Shown here piece by piece: positions 1-5,946 of a stretch of 11,871 nucleotides of DNA. Each line of letters starts with the position of its first letter. Within the stretch, counting starts at the first letter, position 1. Origin of the DNA: Candidatus Tectimicrobiota bacterium. GTDB lineage: Bacteria; UBA8248; JACPRG01. The stretch covers positions 1 to 11,871 of the forward strand of contig JACPRG010000040.1 of NCBI GenBank assembly GCA_016190025.1, written 5' to 3'. The notes beneath the pieces are model-generated. The model saw only the letters and a program-made list of their open reading frames with translations. It was not told the origin of the DNA and made no database searches. A program made the position numbers and the translations under genes.

Positions 1-106
1 CCTTGACGTAGACCGGTTTGAGGTGGGACTCCGGCAGGGCGCAGACGACGCTCACCCCCGCCTCCTTCAGACCCCGGATGACCAGATCGGCGCATCTCTC
101 CTTCAA
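1..106 (-). CDS. Thiamine-pyrophosphate-binding protein, phosphonopyruvate/sulfopyruvate decarboxylase alpha-like (5' end only)
   Basis: Only the first 35 codons are present; the gene continues beyond the left edge. Reading leftward from a TTG at 104-106, the peptide begins LKERCADLVIRGLKEAG and goes on to ALPESHLKPVYVK. The pattern of an N-terminal helix, then KEAGV, then a short strand ending in LPES resembles the PYR-domain start of small-subunit TPP enzymes such as sulfopyruvate decarboxylase ComD or phosphonopyruvate decarboxylase, where the Glu/Ser region lies near the cofactor. These enzymes decarboxylate 3-sulfo- or 3-phosphonopyruvate in the cytoplasm. The frame stays open upstream but has no ATG or GTG, and a purine-rich GGGAGAGAG stretch (110-118) sits at a suitable distance, so TTG 106 is preferred. 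The family call rests on a short fragment and is tentative; another TPP enzyme is possible. Confidence 0.55.
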   Translation of the reverse strand, partial: MKERCADLVIRGLKEAGVSVVCALPESHLKPVYVK

Positions 107-179
107 AGCTCTCTCTCCCGCTCGTCGAATCGCCTTCGGAGGAATTCCGGGCGGCGGACAGCGCCCGGCACAGACCCCC

Positions 180-208
180 ATGATACGCGAGGGGCGGCGC
201 CCGCGCAA
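180..208 (-). promoter_or_regulatory. Candidate sigma-70 promoter for the TPP-enzyme gene
   Basis: On the minus strand a -35 element TTGCGC (208-203) is followed after 17 bases by TATCAT (185-180), which matches the -10 consensus at five of six positions. Transcription would start near 173, giving a leader of about 65-70 bases before the TTG at 106. Position, spacing and direction fit; the -35 is poor (three of six). Inferred from sequence only. Confidence 0.4.
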
Positions 209-253
209 TCCGTTTCCGCCCGGCACCGACGGGGCGGCCGCAAAAGCCCCAAA

Positions 254-269
254 AATGATCTGAGTCATT
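254..269. promoter_or_regulatory. Candidate operator dyad (AATGA-N6-TCATT)
   Basis: Two perfect 5-base arms, AATGA (254-258) and TCATT (265-269), are separated by six bases. The layout resembles binding sites of CRP/FNR-type regulators (5-base arms, six-base spacer, or TGAT-N4-GTCA in the FNR register), though neither consensus is fully met. The right arm overlaps the candidate -35 of the rightward promoter, so a bound protein would probably affect glutamate dehydrogenase transcription. Short dyads occur by chance, so confidence is low. Confidence 0.25.
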
Positions 270-297
270 GAAGAGGGGCGCTTTCTTGTCTGATAAT
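268..297 (+). promoter_or_regulatory. Candidate sigma-70 promoter for glutamate dehydrogenase
   Basis: TTGAAG (268-273, four of six to the -35 consensus) is followed after 18 bases by GATAAT (292-297, five of six to the -10). It lies in the most A/T-rich part of the divergent region. Transcription would start near 304, leaving a leader of about 120 bases that contains a stable hairpin. Inferred from sequence only. Confidence 0.4.
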
Positions 298-359
298 ACA
301 ACCCAGGCGGGTCTCCGGAACGGATTGGACGTGGTTCTGGAGGAGCCCGGGGGTTTACA

Positions 360-390
360 GGCCCTTTTGTTGTGTGGCTCGAAGGGGGCC
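360..390 (+). promoter_or_regulatory. Leader hairpin, possible attenuator upstream of glutamate dehydrogenase
   Basis: Bases 360-368 (GGCCCTTTT) can pair with 382-390 (AAGGGGGCC) to give a nine-pair stem, with two G-U pairs in RNA, closing a 13-base loop. A pyrimidine-rich tract (about 396-409, including TTTTCTCTTT) follows a few bases after the stem, as in an imperfect intrinsic terminator. The hairpin sits between the candidate promoter and the ribosome-binding site, where an attenuator or mRNA-stability element would act. No known riboswitch class is recognised. Function is inference. Confidence 0.3.
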
Positions 391-410
391 GCTCTGACTT
401 TTCTCTTTGT

Positions 411-420
411 GGAGAGGTGA
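411..420 (+). promoter_or_regulatory. Ribosome-binding site of glutamate dehydrogenase
   Basis: GGAGAGGTGA contains GAGGTGA, a strong match to the anti-Shine-Dalgarno sequence, five bases before the ATG at 426. It decides the start: an in-frame ATG at 372 would add 18 residues that are not expected in the family and would place this site inside the gene. Confidence 0.8.
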
Positions 421-425
421 CATCG

Positions 426-1751
426 ATGAGCTCAACGGGTCCAGTCGTCGAGGCCAGGCCGGTGAGCCAAGGAGGCATCTTCGGCAGCGCGATTCAGCGG
501 CTGAACGCCGCCTTGACCCACGTGGAGTATCCTCCCGAGGTCCCGCAGATCCTGCAGAATCCCGAGGCTTCCCTCATCGTGTCCGTCCGGGTGAGGATGG
601 ACGACGGCTCCCTGAAGGTCTTTCATGGATACCGCGTGCGGCACAGCACCCTGCGGGGGCCGGCCAAGGGGGGAATCCGCTTCCACCCCAACGTCAACCT
701 GGACGAAGTCACCTCTTTGGCTTTCTGGATGACGTTCAAGTGCGCCGTCCTGAGCCTGCCCTTCGGGGGCGGAAAGGGGGGTGTGGCCGTCGACCCGAAA
801 TCCCTCTCCCCGATGGAGCTGGAGCGCCTGGCGCGGGGGTATATGCGCGCCATCGCCGAATTCATCGGCCCGGAGATCGATATCCCCGCGCCCGACGTCT
901 ACACCAACCCCACCATCATGGCCTGGATGGCGAAAGAGTACAGCCGGATGAAGGGGCACAACACCCCCAGCGTCATCACGGGAAAGCCCGTGGCCATGGG
1001 GGGGAGCCTGGGCCGGGATGACGCCACCGCCCGGGGCGCCTATTACATCGTCCAGGATTTGGTGGGCCGCCGGGGCCTGAAGCCCGAAAAGATGACCGTC
1101 GCCGTCCAGGGCTACGGCAACGCCGGATACCACATCGCGCGGCTCCTCCGTGGGGAAGGGTTCCGCATCGTGGCCGTGAGCGACTCCCGCAGGGCGATCT
1201 ACCGGGAGGGCGGGTTCGACCCGGAGGCCGTGCAGGCCCATAAGGATGCGGAGGGCGTCGTGGGGGCGGTCCGGAAAGAGGGCGGCCGGCTGGTGGAGGT
1301 GGATTGCAGGGAGATCACCAACGAGGAGCTGCTGGAGCTGGACGTAGACATCCTGGTGCCGGCGGCGCTGGAGAACGTCATCACGCCCGAGAACGCCGAG
1401 CGGGTCCGGGCGCGCTACATCCTGGAGCTCGCCAACGGGCCGGTCACCTCCGAGGCCGACCCGATCCTCAAGTCCCGCGGCGTGACGGTCTTCCCCGACA
1501 TCCTGGCGAACGCGGGCGGCGTGACGGTCAGCTACTTCGAGTGGGTCCAGAACCGGACCGGGTATTACTGGGGCCTCGATGAGGTTCACCAGAAGCTTCG
1601 CGAGCGAATGGTCGGGGAGTATCACAAGGTGGAGGCCATCGCCGAAGAGAAAGACCTGGACAACCGGGCCGCGGCCTACATCCTGGCTCTCCGAAGGTAC
1701 GTGGAGGCCATCGAATCCCTGGGGACGAGTGGGTACTTCGCCGGGAAGTAG
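426..1751 (+). CDS. gdhA: Glutamate dehydrogenase (Glu/Leu/Phe/Val dehydrogenase family, probably NAD-dependent)
   Basis: This 441-residue protein is full length for a hexameric bacterial or archaeal glutamate dehydrogenase, which interconverts glutamate and 2-oxoglutarate plus ammonia in the cytoplasm. The N-terminal substrate domain carries the three lysines expected for glutamate: K81 in PAKGGIR, K105 in TFKCA and K117 in the GGGKGG active-site loop. D157 in PAPDV is the catalytic acid and S369 in GGVTVSYFEW is where the gamma-carboxylate contact is expected. These residues favour glutamate over leucine or phenylalanine. The Rossmann domain begins at GYGNAG (229-234), and D253 at the end of the second strand (AVSDS) suggests NAD rather than NADP. 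The ribosome-binding site at 411-420 fixes the start. It appears to be transcribed from its own promoter, and a hairpin follows the stop. Substrate is well supported; cofactor is inferred. Confidence 0.93.
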   Translation: MSSTGPVVEARPVSQGGIFGSAIQRLNAALTHVEYPPEVPQILQNPEASLIVSVRVRMDDGSLKVFHGYRVRHSTLRGPAKGGIRFHPNVNLDEVTSLAFWMTFKCAVLSLPFGGGKGGVAVDPKSLSPMELERLARGYMRAIAEFIGPEIDIPAPDVYTNPTIMAWMAKEYSRMKGHNTPSVITGKPVAMGGSLGRDDATARGAYYIVQDLVGRRGLKPEKMTVAVQGYGNAGYHIARLLRGEGFRIVAVSDSRRAIYREGGFDPEAVQAHKDAEGVVGAVRKEGGRLVEVDCREITNEELLELDVDILVPAALENVITPENAERVRARYILELANGPVTSEADPILKSRGVTVFPDILANAGGVTVSYFEWVQNRTGYYWGLDEVHQKLRERMVGEYHKVEAIAEEKDLDNRAAAYILALRRYVEAIESLGTSGYFAGK

Positions 1752-1755
1752 ACCT

Positions 1756-1776
1756 CTTCCGCGGGATGCGCGGAGG
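1756..1776 (+). terminator. GC-rich hairpin after glutamate dehydrogenase, weak terminator candidate
   Basis: CTTCCGCG (1756-1763) pairs with CGCGGAGG (1769-1776) around a five-base GGATG loop: eight pairs, one of them G-U. It begins five bases after the stop codon, a typical terminator position, but no T-tract follows, so intrinsic termination would be inefficient. It could instead be an mRNA 3'-end stabiliser. Confidence 0.35.
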
Positions 1777-1818
1777 GAAACGGCCCGCCCCCGCTGCTTG
1801 CTATTCGTGGAAGACGCC

Positions 1819-1847
1819 TTTACCGGACCGGCGGGCTCTGTTATGGT
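1819..1847 (+). promoter_or_regulatory. Candidate extended -10 promoter for the HIT gene
   Basis: TTTACC (1819-1824) is followed after 17 bases by TATGGT (1842-1847), preceded by TG at 1839-1840 in the extended -10 position. Both hexamers match the sigma-70 consensus at four of six positions. The start would be near 1854, about 50 bases before the GTG start codon. Inferred from sequence only. Confidence 0.35.
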
Positions 1848-1903
1848 GCGTGGACGCGCTCGCGCAAAGGCGCGCAATTCACCGGGGGGAGGGGTTCCGG
1901 ATC

Positions 1904-2248
1904 GTGGCCGAGGACTGTTTGTTCTGCAAGATTATCAAAGGGTCGATCCCCGCGAAAAAGGTCTATGAGGACGAGCAGTGCGTCGCCATCGAGGACATCA
2001 ACCCGCAGGCGCCGACGCACGTCCTGGTGATCCCCAAAAAGCACATCCCGACGCTTCTGGACCTTACGCCCGAGGACGCCGGGCTCGTCGGATATCTCCA
2101 CCTCCGGGCCGCCGAGATCGCGCGCGACCGGGACCTCACGGCGGGATTCCGGCTGGTGTTCAACTGCAACGCCGGGGCCGGACAGAGCGTCTTCCACCTG
2201 CACCTCCATCTCCTGGGCGGCCGGAGCTTCCGCTGGCCCCCCGGTTGA
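1904..2248 (+). CDS. HIT-family (histidine triad) nucleotide-binding hydrolase
   Basis: A 114-residue protein of the HINT type, normal length for the family. Such enzymes hydrolyse nucleoside phosphoramidates, adenylates or dinucleoside polyphosphates in the cytoplasm. The histidine triad is intact as FHLHLHLL (H98, H100, H102), with H100 the expected nucleophile. The N-terminus has CLFC (C5, C8), which with H47 and H98 can form the zinc site seen in some HIT proteins; N89 and the GAGQSV segment (91-96) complete the nucleotide pocket. The frame is open back to an ATG at 1766, but those 46 extra residues have no family counterpart. GTG at 1904 is preferred because CLFC should lie at the extreme N-terminus and a GGAGG core (1888-1892) lies upstream. 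The C-terminus ends RSFRWPPG, as in many HINT proteins (typically GRxxxWPPG). The exact substrate cannot be read from sequence. Confidence 0.9.
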   Translation: MAEDCLFCKIIKGSIPAKKVYEDEQCVAIEDINPQAPTHVLVIPKKHIPTLLDLTPEDAGLVGYLHLRAAEIARDRDLTAGFRLVFNCNAGAGQSVFHLHLHLLGGRSFRWPPG

Positions 2249-2278
2249 CGGGGATTCATTCCGGCGGGGGCAATCCAA

Positions 2279-3271
2279 ATGCAGTTCGGGATCCGGATCC
2301 CTTCCATCGCCTGGCCTGGCCTGACGTACGAGCGGTCCGCGCGGCTCCGCGACTATGTCCGAAAGTGCGAGGAGCTGGGCTTCGACGCCTGCTGGGTCAT
2401 CGACCATTATCTGAAGACCCCTCTCATCTACGCCGTCTCCTGGCTGGACCCCCTGACGAGCCTAGCCTTCGTGGCCGGCTGCACGAAGACCATCAAGATC
2501 GGGACGGCCATCCTCGTCCTGCCCTACCGCCACCCGGTTCTCCTGGCGAAGGAGGTGGCGACGCTCGACTTCCTCTCCGGCGGCCGGTACGTCTACGGCG
2601 TGGGGGCCGGATGGGACCCCACGGAGTATGAGGTCATGGGTGTGCGGCTCTCCGAGCGCGGCCGGAGGACCGAGGAAGTCTTGGAGGCCACCCGGAGGCT
2701 GCTCACCGAGGGCCGCGTCAGCTACCGGGGCAGGTTCTACACCTTCGAGGACGTGGACTTCGATCCCCTGCCGCCCAGGATGCCCGAGGTGTGGGTGGCC
2801 GGCGGGGGCGTCACCCATGCGCCCGGCACGCCGGAATCCACCGTGATCCAGCCCTCCGTCCTCAGGCGGATCCTGGCCGCGGACGCCTGGATCGTCCGGT
2901 CGAGCGGGAGCGGGGTGGAAGGCATTCAGGAGGATTACCGCATCGTGAGGCGGTTCTTGAAGGACAACGGGCGGGATCCGGACACCCTGAAGTACGCGGC
3001 CACCCAGTTCCTCCACATCGTCGAGGACGCCAGCCGTGACAAGTGCCTCGCCGTTCAGAAAGAACACTTCGAGGTCATGATGGGCACGCACCGGCATCTG
3101 GACGACCTGATGGCCTCCTATCTGTTCGGGACCCTCGACGACATGCACAGGCGGATCGACCAGTACGTGAAGCTGGGGACGCAGTACCTCATCCTGAACC
3201 CCATCACCGATGAGATGGATCAGCTCGACCTCATCCGAAAGCACATCGTCGACAAGTACGCCGACAGGTAG
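2279..3271 (+). CDS. LLM-class oxidoreductase, probably F420-dependent (bacterial luciferase-like)
   Basis: A 330-residue TIM-barrel oxidoreductase of the luciferase-like monooxygenase superfamily, full length for F420-type members. It starts with the typical first strand MQFGIRIP, followed by CEELGFDACWVIDHY (30-44). The family block LPYRHPVLLAKEVATLDFLS (81-100) and the GVGAGW turn (107-112) are clear, then WVAGGG (172-177) and a helical C-terminal half that closes the barrel. Such enzymes move hydride between F420H2 (or FMNH2) and small organic substrates; the substrate here is unknown. The gene starts 30 bases after the HIT stop and may share its transcript; the HIT-LLM pair gives no clear pathway. 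The ribosome-binding site is weak (GGCGGGGG at 2263-2270). It converges on the oxidoreductase gene with only 12 bases between stop codons. Flavin versus F420 use is inferred from resemblance only. Confidence 0.85.
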   Translation: MQFGIRIPSIAWPGLTYERSARLRDYVRKCEELGFDACWVIDHYLKTPLIYAVSWLDPLTSLAFVAGCTKTIKIGTAILVLPYRHPVLLAKEVATLDFLSGGRYVYGVGAGWDPTEYEVMGVRLSERGRRTEEVLEATRRLLTEGRVSYRGRFYTFEDVDFDPLPPRMPEVWVAGGGVTHAPGTPESTVIQPSVLRRILAADAWIVRSSGSGVEGIQEDYRIVRRFLKDNGRDPDTLKYAATQFLHIVEDASRDKCLAVQKEHFEVMMGTHRHLDDLMASYLFGTLDDMHRRIDQYVKLGTQYLILNPITDEMDQLDLIRKHIVDKYADR

Positions 3272-3283
3272 GCCCCGGGAGGC

Positions 3284-4804
3284 TCAGCGGCTCCAGGCGA
3301 GCCATTTCCGAAAGAGGGCTTTGACGAAGGGCGTCAGCCGGGTCTTGTTGTAGGCGTCGCCCGCCTTGCGGAAGACCTCCGCCTGTGTGGGGTAGGGGTG
3401 GATCGTCTTGGCGAGTTTCGCGAGTCCGACGCCGGATGTCATGGCCAGGGTGATTTCGGAGATCATTTCCCCCGCGTGCCTCGCGACCAGCGTGGCGCCG
3501 AGGATCTTGTCCGTGCCCTTGCGGACGAGAATTTTCAGAAGACCTTCCCCTTCGCCGTCCAGGACGGCCCGGTCCACGTCCGAGAACTCCAGGATGAAGG
3601 CCCGGACCGGGATCCCTCCCTTTTGGGCCTCCTGTTCCGACAGGCCCACGTGGGCGATCTCCGGGTCGGTGTAGGTGCACCACGGGATGGTCAGCGCGCT
3701 CGCCTTCGCCCGTCCGAGAAACAGGGCGTTCTGGATGGCGATCCGCGCCAGGGCGTCCGCCGTGTGGGTGAACTTGTAGGGGGAGCAGATGTCCCCGGCC
3801 GCGTAAACGCGGGGGTTGGTGGTCTGGAGCCGGTCGTCCACCCGGACGCCGGTCCGCTCGTCGTAGGCGACGCCGGCCGACTCCAGGCCGAGCCCCTGGA
3901 CGTTGGGCGCGCGCCCCGCCCCCACGAGGATCTCGTCCACCCCCAGTTCCCGCGGCTCTCCCTTGCACTCGAACCGGATGATTTTCTCTTCGCCCTTCTT
4001 GCGGACCTCGAGGATCTTGCTGGCGCAGGTGAGCTTCACGCCGTCTCGAAGCAGCGACTTCTCCACGCGCTCCGCGGCGTCCGGGTCCTCGCGGGTCAAG
4101 ATGTGGTCGGCCATTTCGAGGAGGAAGACCTCGGCGCCGAAGCGCGCGAAGGCCTGGGAAAGCTCGCAGCCGATGGGACCGGCGCCGATGACGGCGAGCC
4201 TGGGGGGGAGTCGGGTCAGCCAGAAGACGGTCTCGTTGGTGAGATAGCCCGCTTTGGCGAGGCCGGGGATCGGAGGCGCGGCGGCCCGGGCGCCCGTGGC
4301 GATAACCGCCTTGCGGAAGCGGAGCCTTTTTCCGGCGGCCTCCACGGTGTCGCGGCCGGTGAACCGGGCCTCGCCCAGGAAGACGTCCACGCCCAGGCCC
4401 CGGTAGCGCGCGGCCGAATCGTTGGGGCTGATCCGCGCGCGCAGCCGCCTCATCCGCTCCATGACGGCCGGGAAGTCGACGGCCGCGCCGGGGGGGACGC
4501 TCACGCCGAAGGCCGCCGCGTCGCGCACGTCGGCGGAAGCGCGGGCGGCCCGGATCAGGGCCTTGGAGGGGACGCAGCCCACGTTGAGGCAGTCCCCGCC
4601 CATGAGGTGCCGTTCGATGAGGGCCACCCGGGCGCCGATGCCGGCGGCGCCCGCCGCGGTGACGAGGCCCGCCGTCCCGGCTCCGATGACCACCAGGTTG
4701 TAGCGGGGCGCCGGGGCCGGATTCGCCCAATCCGGGGGATGGACGTTGGCGATGAGTTCCCGGTTGTGCGCGTCGTCGGGCAGGATGAGGACCTGTTCCT
4801 TCAT
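3284..4804 (-). CDS. FAD-dependent pyridine nucleotide-disulfide oxidoreductase (MerA/LpdA-like, not a true mercuric reductase)
   Basis: A 506-residue class I flavoprotein disulfide reductase. A roughly 34-residue N-terminal lead precedes the FAD-binding GAGTAG (41-46). The redox-active pair is CLNVGC (C72, C77). The NAD(P) Rossmann motif is GAGPIG (207-212), with E230 at the following strand end favouring NADH. AAGD (335-338) is the second FAD motif and TYTDPE (377-382) opens the dimerisation domain. The catalytic His-Pro of dihydrolipoamide dehydrogenase (HxHPT) reads HPYPT (469-473), so Tyr replaces the active-site His, as in transhydrogenase SthA and MerA. There is no N-terminal heavy-metal domain and no C-terminal vicinal Cys pair, so mercury reduction is unlikely. 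ATG 4804 is preferred, with GGGGAAAG just upstream; ATG 4870 would add 22 low-complexity residues. It follows the VTT gene and is probably co-transcribed. Electron acceptor unknown. Confidence 0.88.
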   Translation of the reverse strand: MKEQVLILPDDAHNRELIANVHPPDWANPAPAPRYNLVVIGAGTAGLVTAAGAAGIGARVALIERHLMGGDCLNVGCVPSKALIRAARASADVRDAAAFGVSVPPGAAVDFPAVMERMRRLRARISPNDSAARYRGLGVDVFLGEARFTGRDTVEAAGKRLRFRKAVIATGARAAAPPIPGLAKAGYLTNETVFWLTRLPPRLAVIGAGPIGCELSQAFARFGAEVFLLEMADHILTREDPDAAERVEKSLLRDGVKLTCASKILEVRKKGEEKIIRFECKGEPRELGVDEILVGAGRAPNVQGLGLESAGVAYDERTGVRVDDRLQTTNPRVYAAGDICSPYKFTHTADALARIAIQNALFLGRAKASALTIPWCTYTDPEIAHVGLSEQEAQKGGIPVRAFILEFSDVDRAVLDGEGEGLLKILVRKGTDKILGATLVARHAGEMISEITLAMTSGVGLAKLAKTIHPYPTQAEVFRKAGDAYNKTRLTPFVKALFRKWLAWSR

Positions 4805-4874
4805 GGGCTTTCCCCGTGAGATGGAGCTCCCCGCGGAGTCCTTCGGAGAGGCGGGAAGCGCCGGGGGCATCGGC

Positions 4875-5717
4875 TCACTCGGTCCGCGCGCTTTCCGTCG
4901 CCCGCAGGGCGAGGGCGTCTTTCATGGCTTTCCGGGCCATCCGCGTGATCAGGACGGTGAGGACGAGGGTGGCCGCCAACCCGATTCCGAAGAGGGCCTG
5001 CCGCTCCATGCCCCCGGCGATGCCGCCGGCCGCGAGGTCCGTCAGGCTCTTCGCCGCGGACCCCAGGTACACGTACATGACCGTGCCCGGCAACATCCCG
5101 ATCCAGGACGCCAGGACGTAGTCCCGGAAGCGGACCTTCGTGATCCCGAAGGCGTAGTTGAGCAGGTTGAAGGGAAAGACGGGGGAGAGACGGGTCAGCA
5201 GGACGATTTTGAACCCGTTTTCTTCGACGGCGCGGTCGATGGCCCGAAAGGTCGGATTCGAGAGCACCCGCTTTTCCACCCAGTCCCGCGCGAGGGTTCT
5301 TCCCAAGAGAAAGGCGGCCGAGGCCCCGATGACGCTTCCGACGGAGACCGCCGCGGTCCCCAGCGGGACGCCGAAGGCGAAACCCGACCCCGTGGTGAGG
5401 ATCCAGCCGGGAATGTAAAAGATGCAGGCGGGGGTGTAGGCCGCCGCGAGGAGGACCGGCCCCCAGAACCCGAGGGTCTCCACCCATTCCAGAAACAGGC
5501 GCAGAGACTCCCTGACCGGCAGGAAGATGAAGCCCGTCGCGATGGCCGCGACCAGCGATCCCAGGATGAAGACCCGCCAGGGGGTTGCCGTCCTCAACAG
5601 GTGTTCCTCCGTCTCGCGCGAGCCCCCCTTGAGGTCCGGGGGCTCCGCCGTTTCCGGGGTCCGCTTTCCGGGCCGGGTTCCCTGGGCCGACAGCCCGTCC
5701 CGAGAGAATCCGGACAT
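4875..5717 (-). CDS. VTT-domain (TVP38/TMEM64, SNARE-associated/DedA-like) inner-membrane protein
   Basis: The 280-residue product has a hydrophilic N-terminus of about 46 residues followed by roughly five to six membrane or re-entrant segments (about 47-67, 85-105, 113-138, 175-195, 200-220 and 243-259). Family signatures are visible: GFAFGVPLG (112-120), then GS..GASAAFLLGR ending at 140, LTRLSPVFPFNLLNY (174-188) and GMLPGTVMYVYLG (207-219). Eukaryotic VTT proteins (VMP1, TMEM41B) are lipid scramblases and bacterial DedA members are linked to lipid-carrier recycling; the role of TVP38 types is open. Start is uncertain. ATG 5717 has little ribosome-binding signal, while TTG 5597 has GGAGG eight bases upstream and would give 240 residues, nearer the core family length. 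Codons between the two have coding-like G/C third positions, so both are kept. The flavoprotein gene follows, a recurrent partner that is sometimes fused. Confidence 0.88.
   Translation of the reverse strand: MSGFSRDGLSAQGTRPGKRTPETAEPPDLKGGSRETEEHLLRTATPWRVFILGSLVAAIATGFIFLPVRESLRLFLEWVETLGFWGPVLLAAAYTPACIFYIPGWILTTGSGFAFGVPLGTAAVSVGSVIGASAAFLLGRTLARDWVEKRVLSNPTFRAIDRAVEENGFKIVLLTRLSPVFPFNLLNYAFGITKVRFRDYVLASWIGMLPGTVMYVYLGSAAKSLTDLAAGGIAGGMERQALFGIGLAATLVLTVLITRMARKAMKDALALRATESARTE
5606..5610 (-). promoter_or_regulatory. Strong internal Shine-Dalgarno favouring TTG 5597 as VTT start
   Basis: On the minus strand GGAGG (5610-5606) lies eight bases before an in-frame TTG at 5597-5595. The resulting protein would begin six residues ahead of the first membrane segment. 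The only nearby alternative, ATG 5717, follows a poor TCTGGA. A -10-like TAAAAT (5728-5723, minus strand) so close to ATG 5717 would put transcription start at or inside that codon, which again favours the TTG. Confidence 0.45.
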
Positions 5718-5793
5718 TCCAGATTTTAGACCCGAAGGCCCCTGCGAGGTTTCAATATTTTTGCTTTTTCTCCCGCGGGATCCGGGGGCGATC

Positions 5794-5822
5794 TGGACTC
5801 GTCTTGGGCGAAGAGATAAAAG
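5794..5822 (+). promoter_or_regulatory. Weak candidate promoter for the DUF4330-glycosyltransferase operon
   Basis: TGGACT (5794-5799) and TAAAAG (5817-5822) are separated by 17 bases and each matches the sigma-70 consensus at four of six. The site lies in the A/T-richer divergent region (about 5718-5822). A start near 5829 would place the whole repeat cluster at 5830-5890 in the leader RNA. A different sigma factor cannot be excluded. Confidence 0.25.
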
Positions 5823-5829
5823 AGGGCGA

Positions 5830-5890
5830 TTCTCGGCGGCCGGTTTGAGGTCGGGCCAATTTGAGGTCGGGAAGGAGCGCTTCTCGGCGG
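5830..5890 (+). repeat. Nested short direct repeats upstream of the DUF4330 gene
   Basis: A 12-base unit TTTGAGGTCGGG occurs at 5844-5855 and 5860-5871 (period 16). It is flanked by a second repeat, TTCTCGGCGG, at 5830-5839 and 5881-5890. The order is therefore A-B-B-A within 61 bases, all in direct orientation, ending about 57 bases before the GTG start. Two exact 12-base copies this close are unlikely by chance. They could be regulator-binding sites or a leader-RNA structure; the region also falls in an open frame continuous with the gene, but no ribosome-binding site or family similarity supports translating it. Confidence 0.6.
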
Positions 5891-5946
5891 GGAGTTGCCG
5901 GGCGTTGCGGGAAAGGGCGCGGAGGCGGGTGTTTCCGGAGCGGACT

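Larger units (their letters stand above)
107..425. other. Divergent intergenic region
   Basis: This 319-base stretch separates the leftward TPP-enzyme fragment from the rightward glutamate dehydrogenase. I see no credible gene in it; open frames here have no ribosome-binding context and no recognisable protein features. It holds a candidate promoter for each direction, a short dyad overlapping the rightward -35, and a GC-rich hairpin just before the dehydrogenase ribosome-binding site; each is listed separately. Bases 251-300 are clearly more A/T-rich than their surroundings. Confidence 0.6.

Noticed and set aside
13..24. Twelve-base match CCGGTTTGAGGT shared with 5840-5851 in the repeat cluster
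   Set aside because: The first copy is inside coding sequence, and a few such 12-base matches are expected by chance in 12 kb of GC-rich DNA.
432..1877. Long minus-strand open frame of 481 codons opposite glutamate dehydrogenase
   Set aside because: It is a shadow of a GC-rich gene: no family features, Pro/Arg/His-rich composition, and the plus-strand gene has all catalytic residues.
1766..1903. Extended HIT start at ATG 1766
   Set aside because: The extra 46 residues have no counterpart in the family, cover the candidate promoter and lie partly in the hairpin after glutamate dehydrogenase.
3272..3283. Possible bidirectional terminator between the convergent LLM and oxidoreductase genes
   Set aside because: The 12-base gap contains CCCGGG and short GCC/GGC arms but no stable hairpin with T-tracts on either side.
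3284..4804. Annotation as mercuric reductase with a mercury-resistance operon
   Set aside because: No heavy-metal domain, no C-terminal Cys pair, and no merR, merT or merP nearby.
3231..4819. Long overlapping open frames (499 codons minus, 473 codons plus) over the oxidoreductase gene
   Set aside because: Both are low-complexity Arg/Gly/Pro-rich shadows; the frame of the flavoprotein carries all cofactor motifs.
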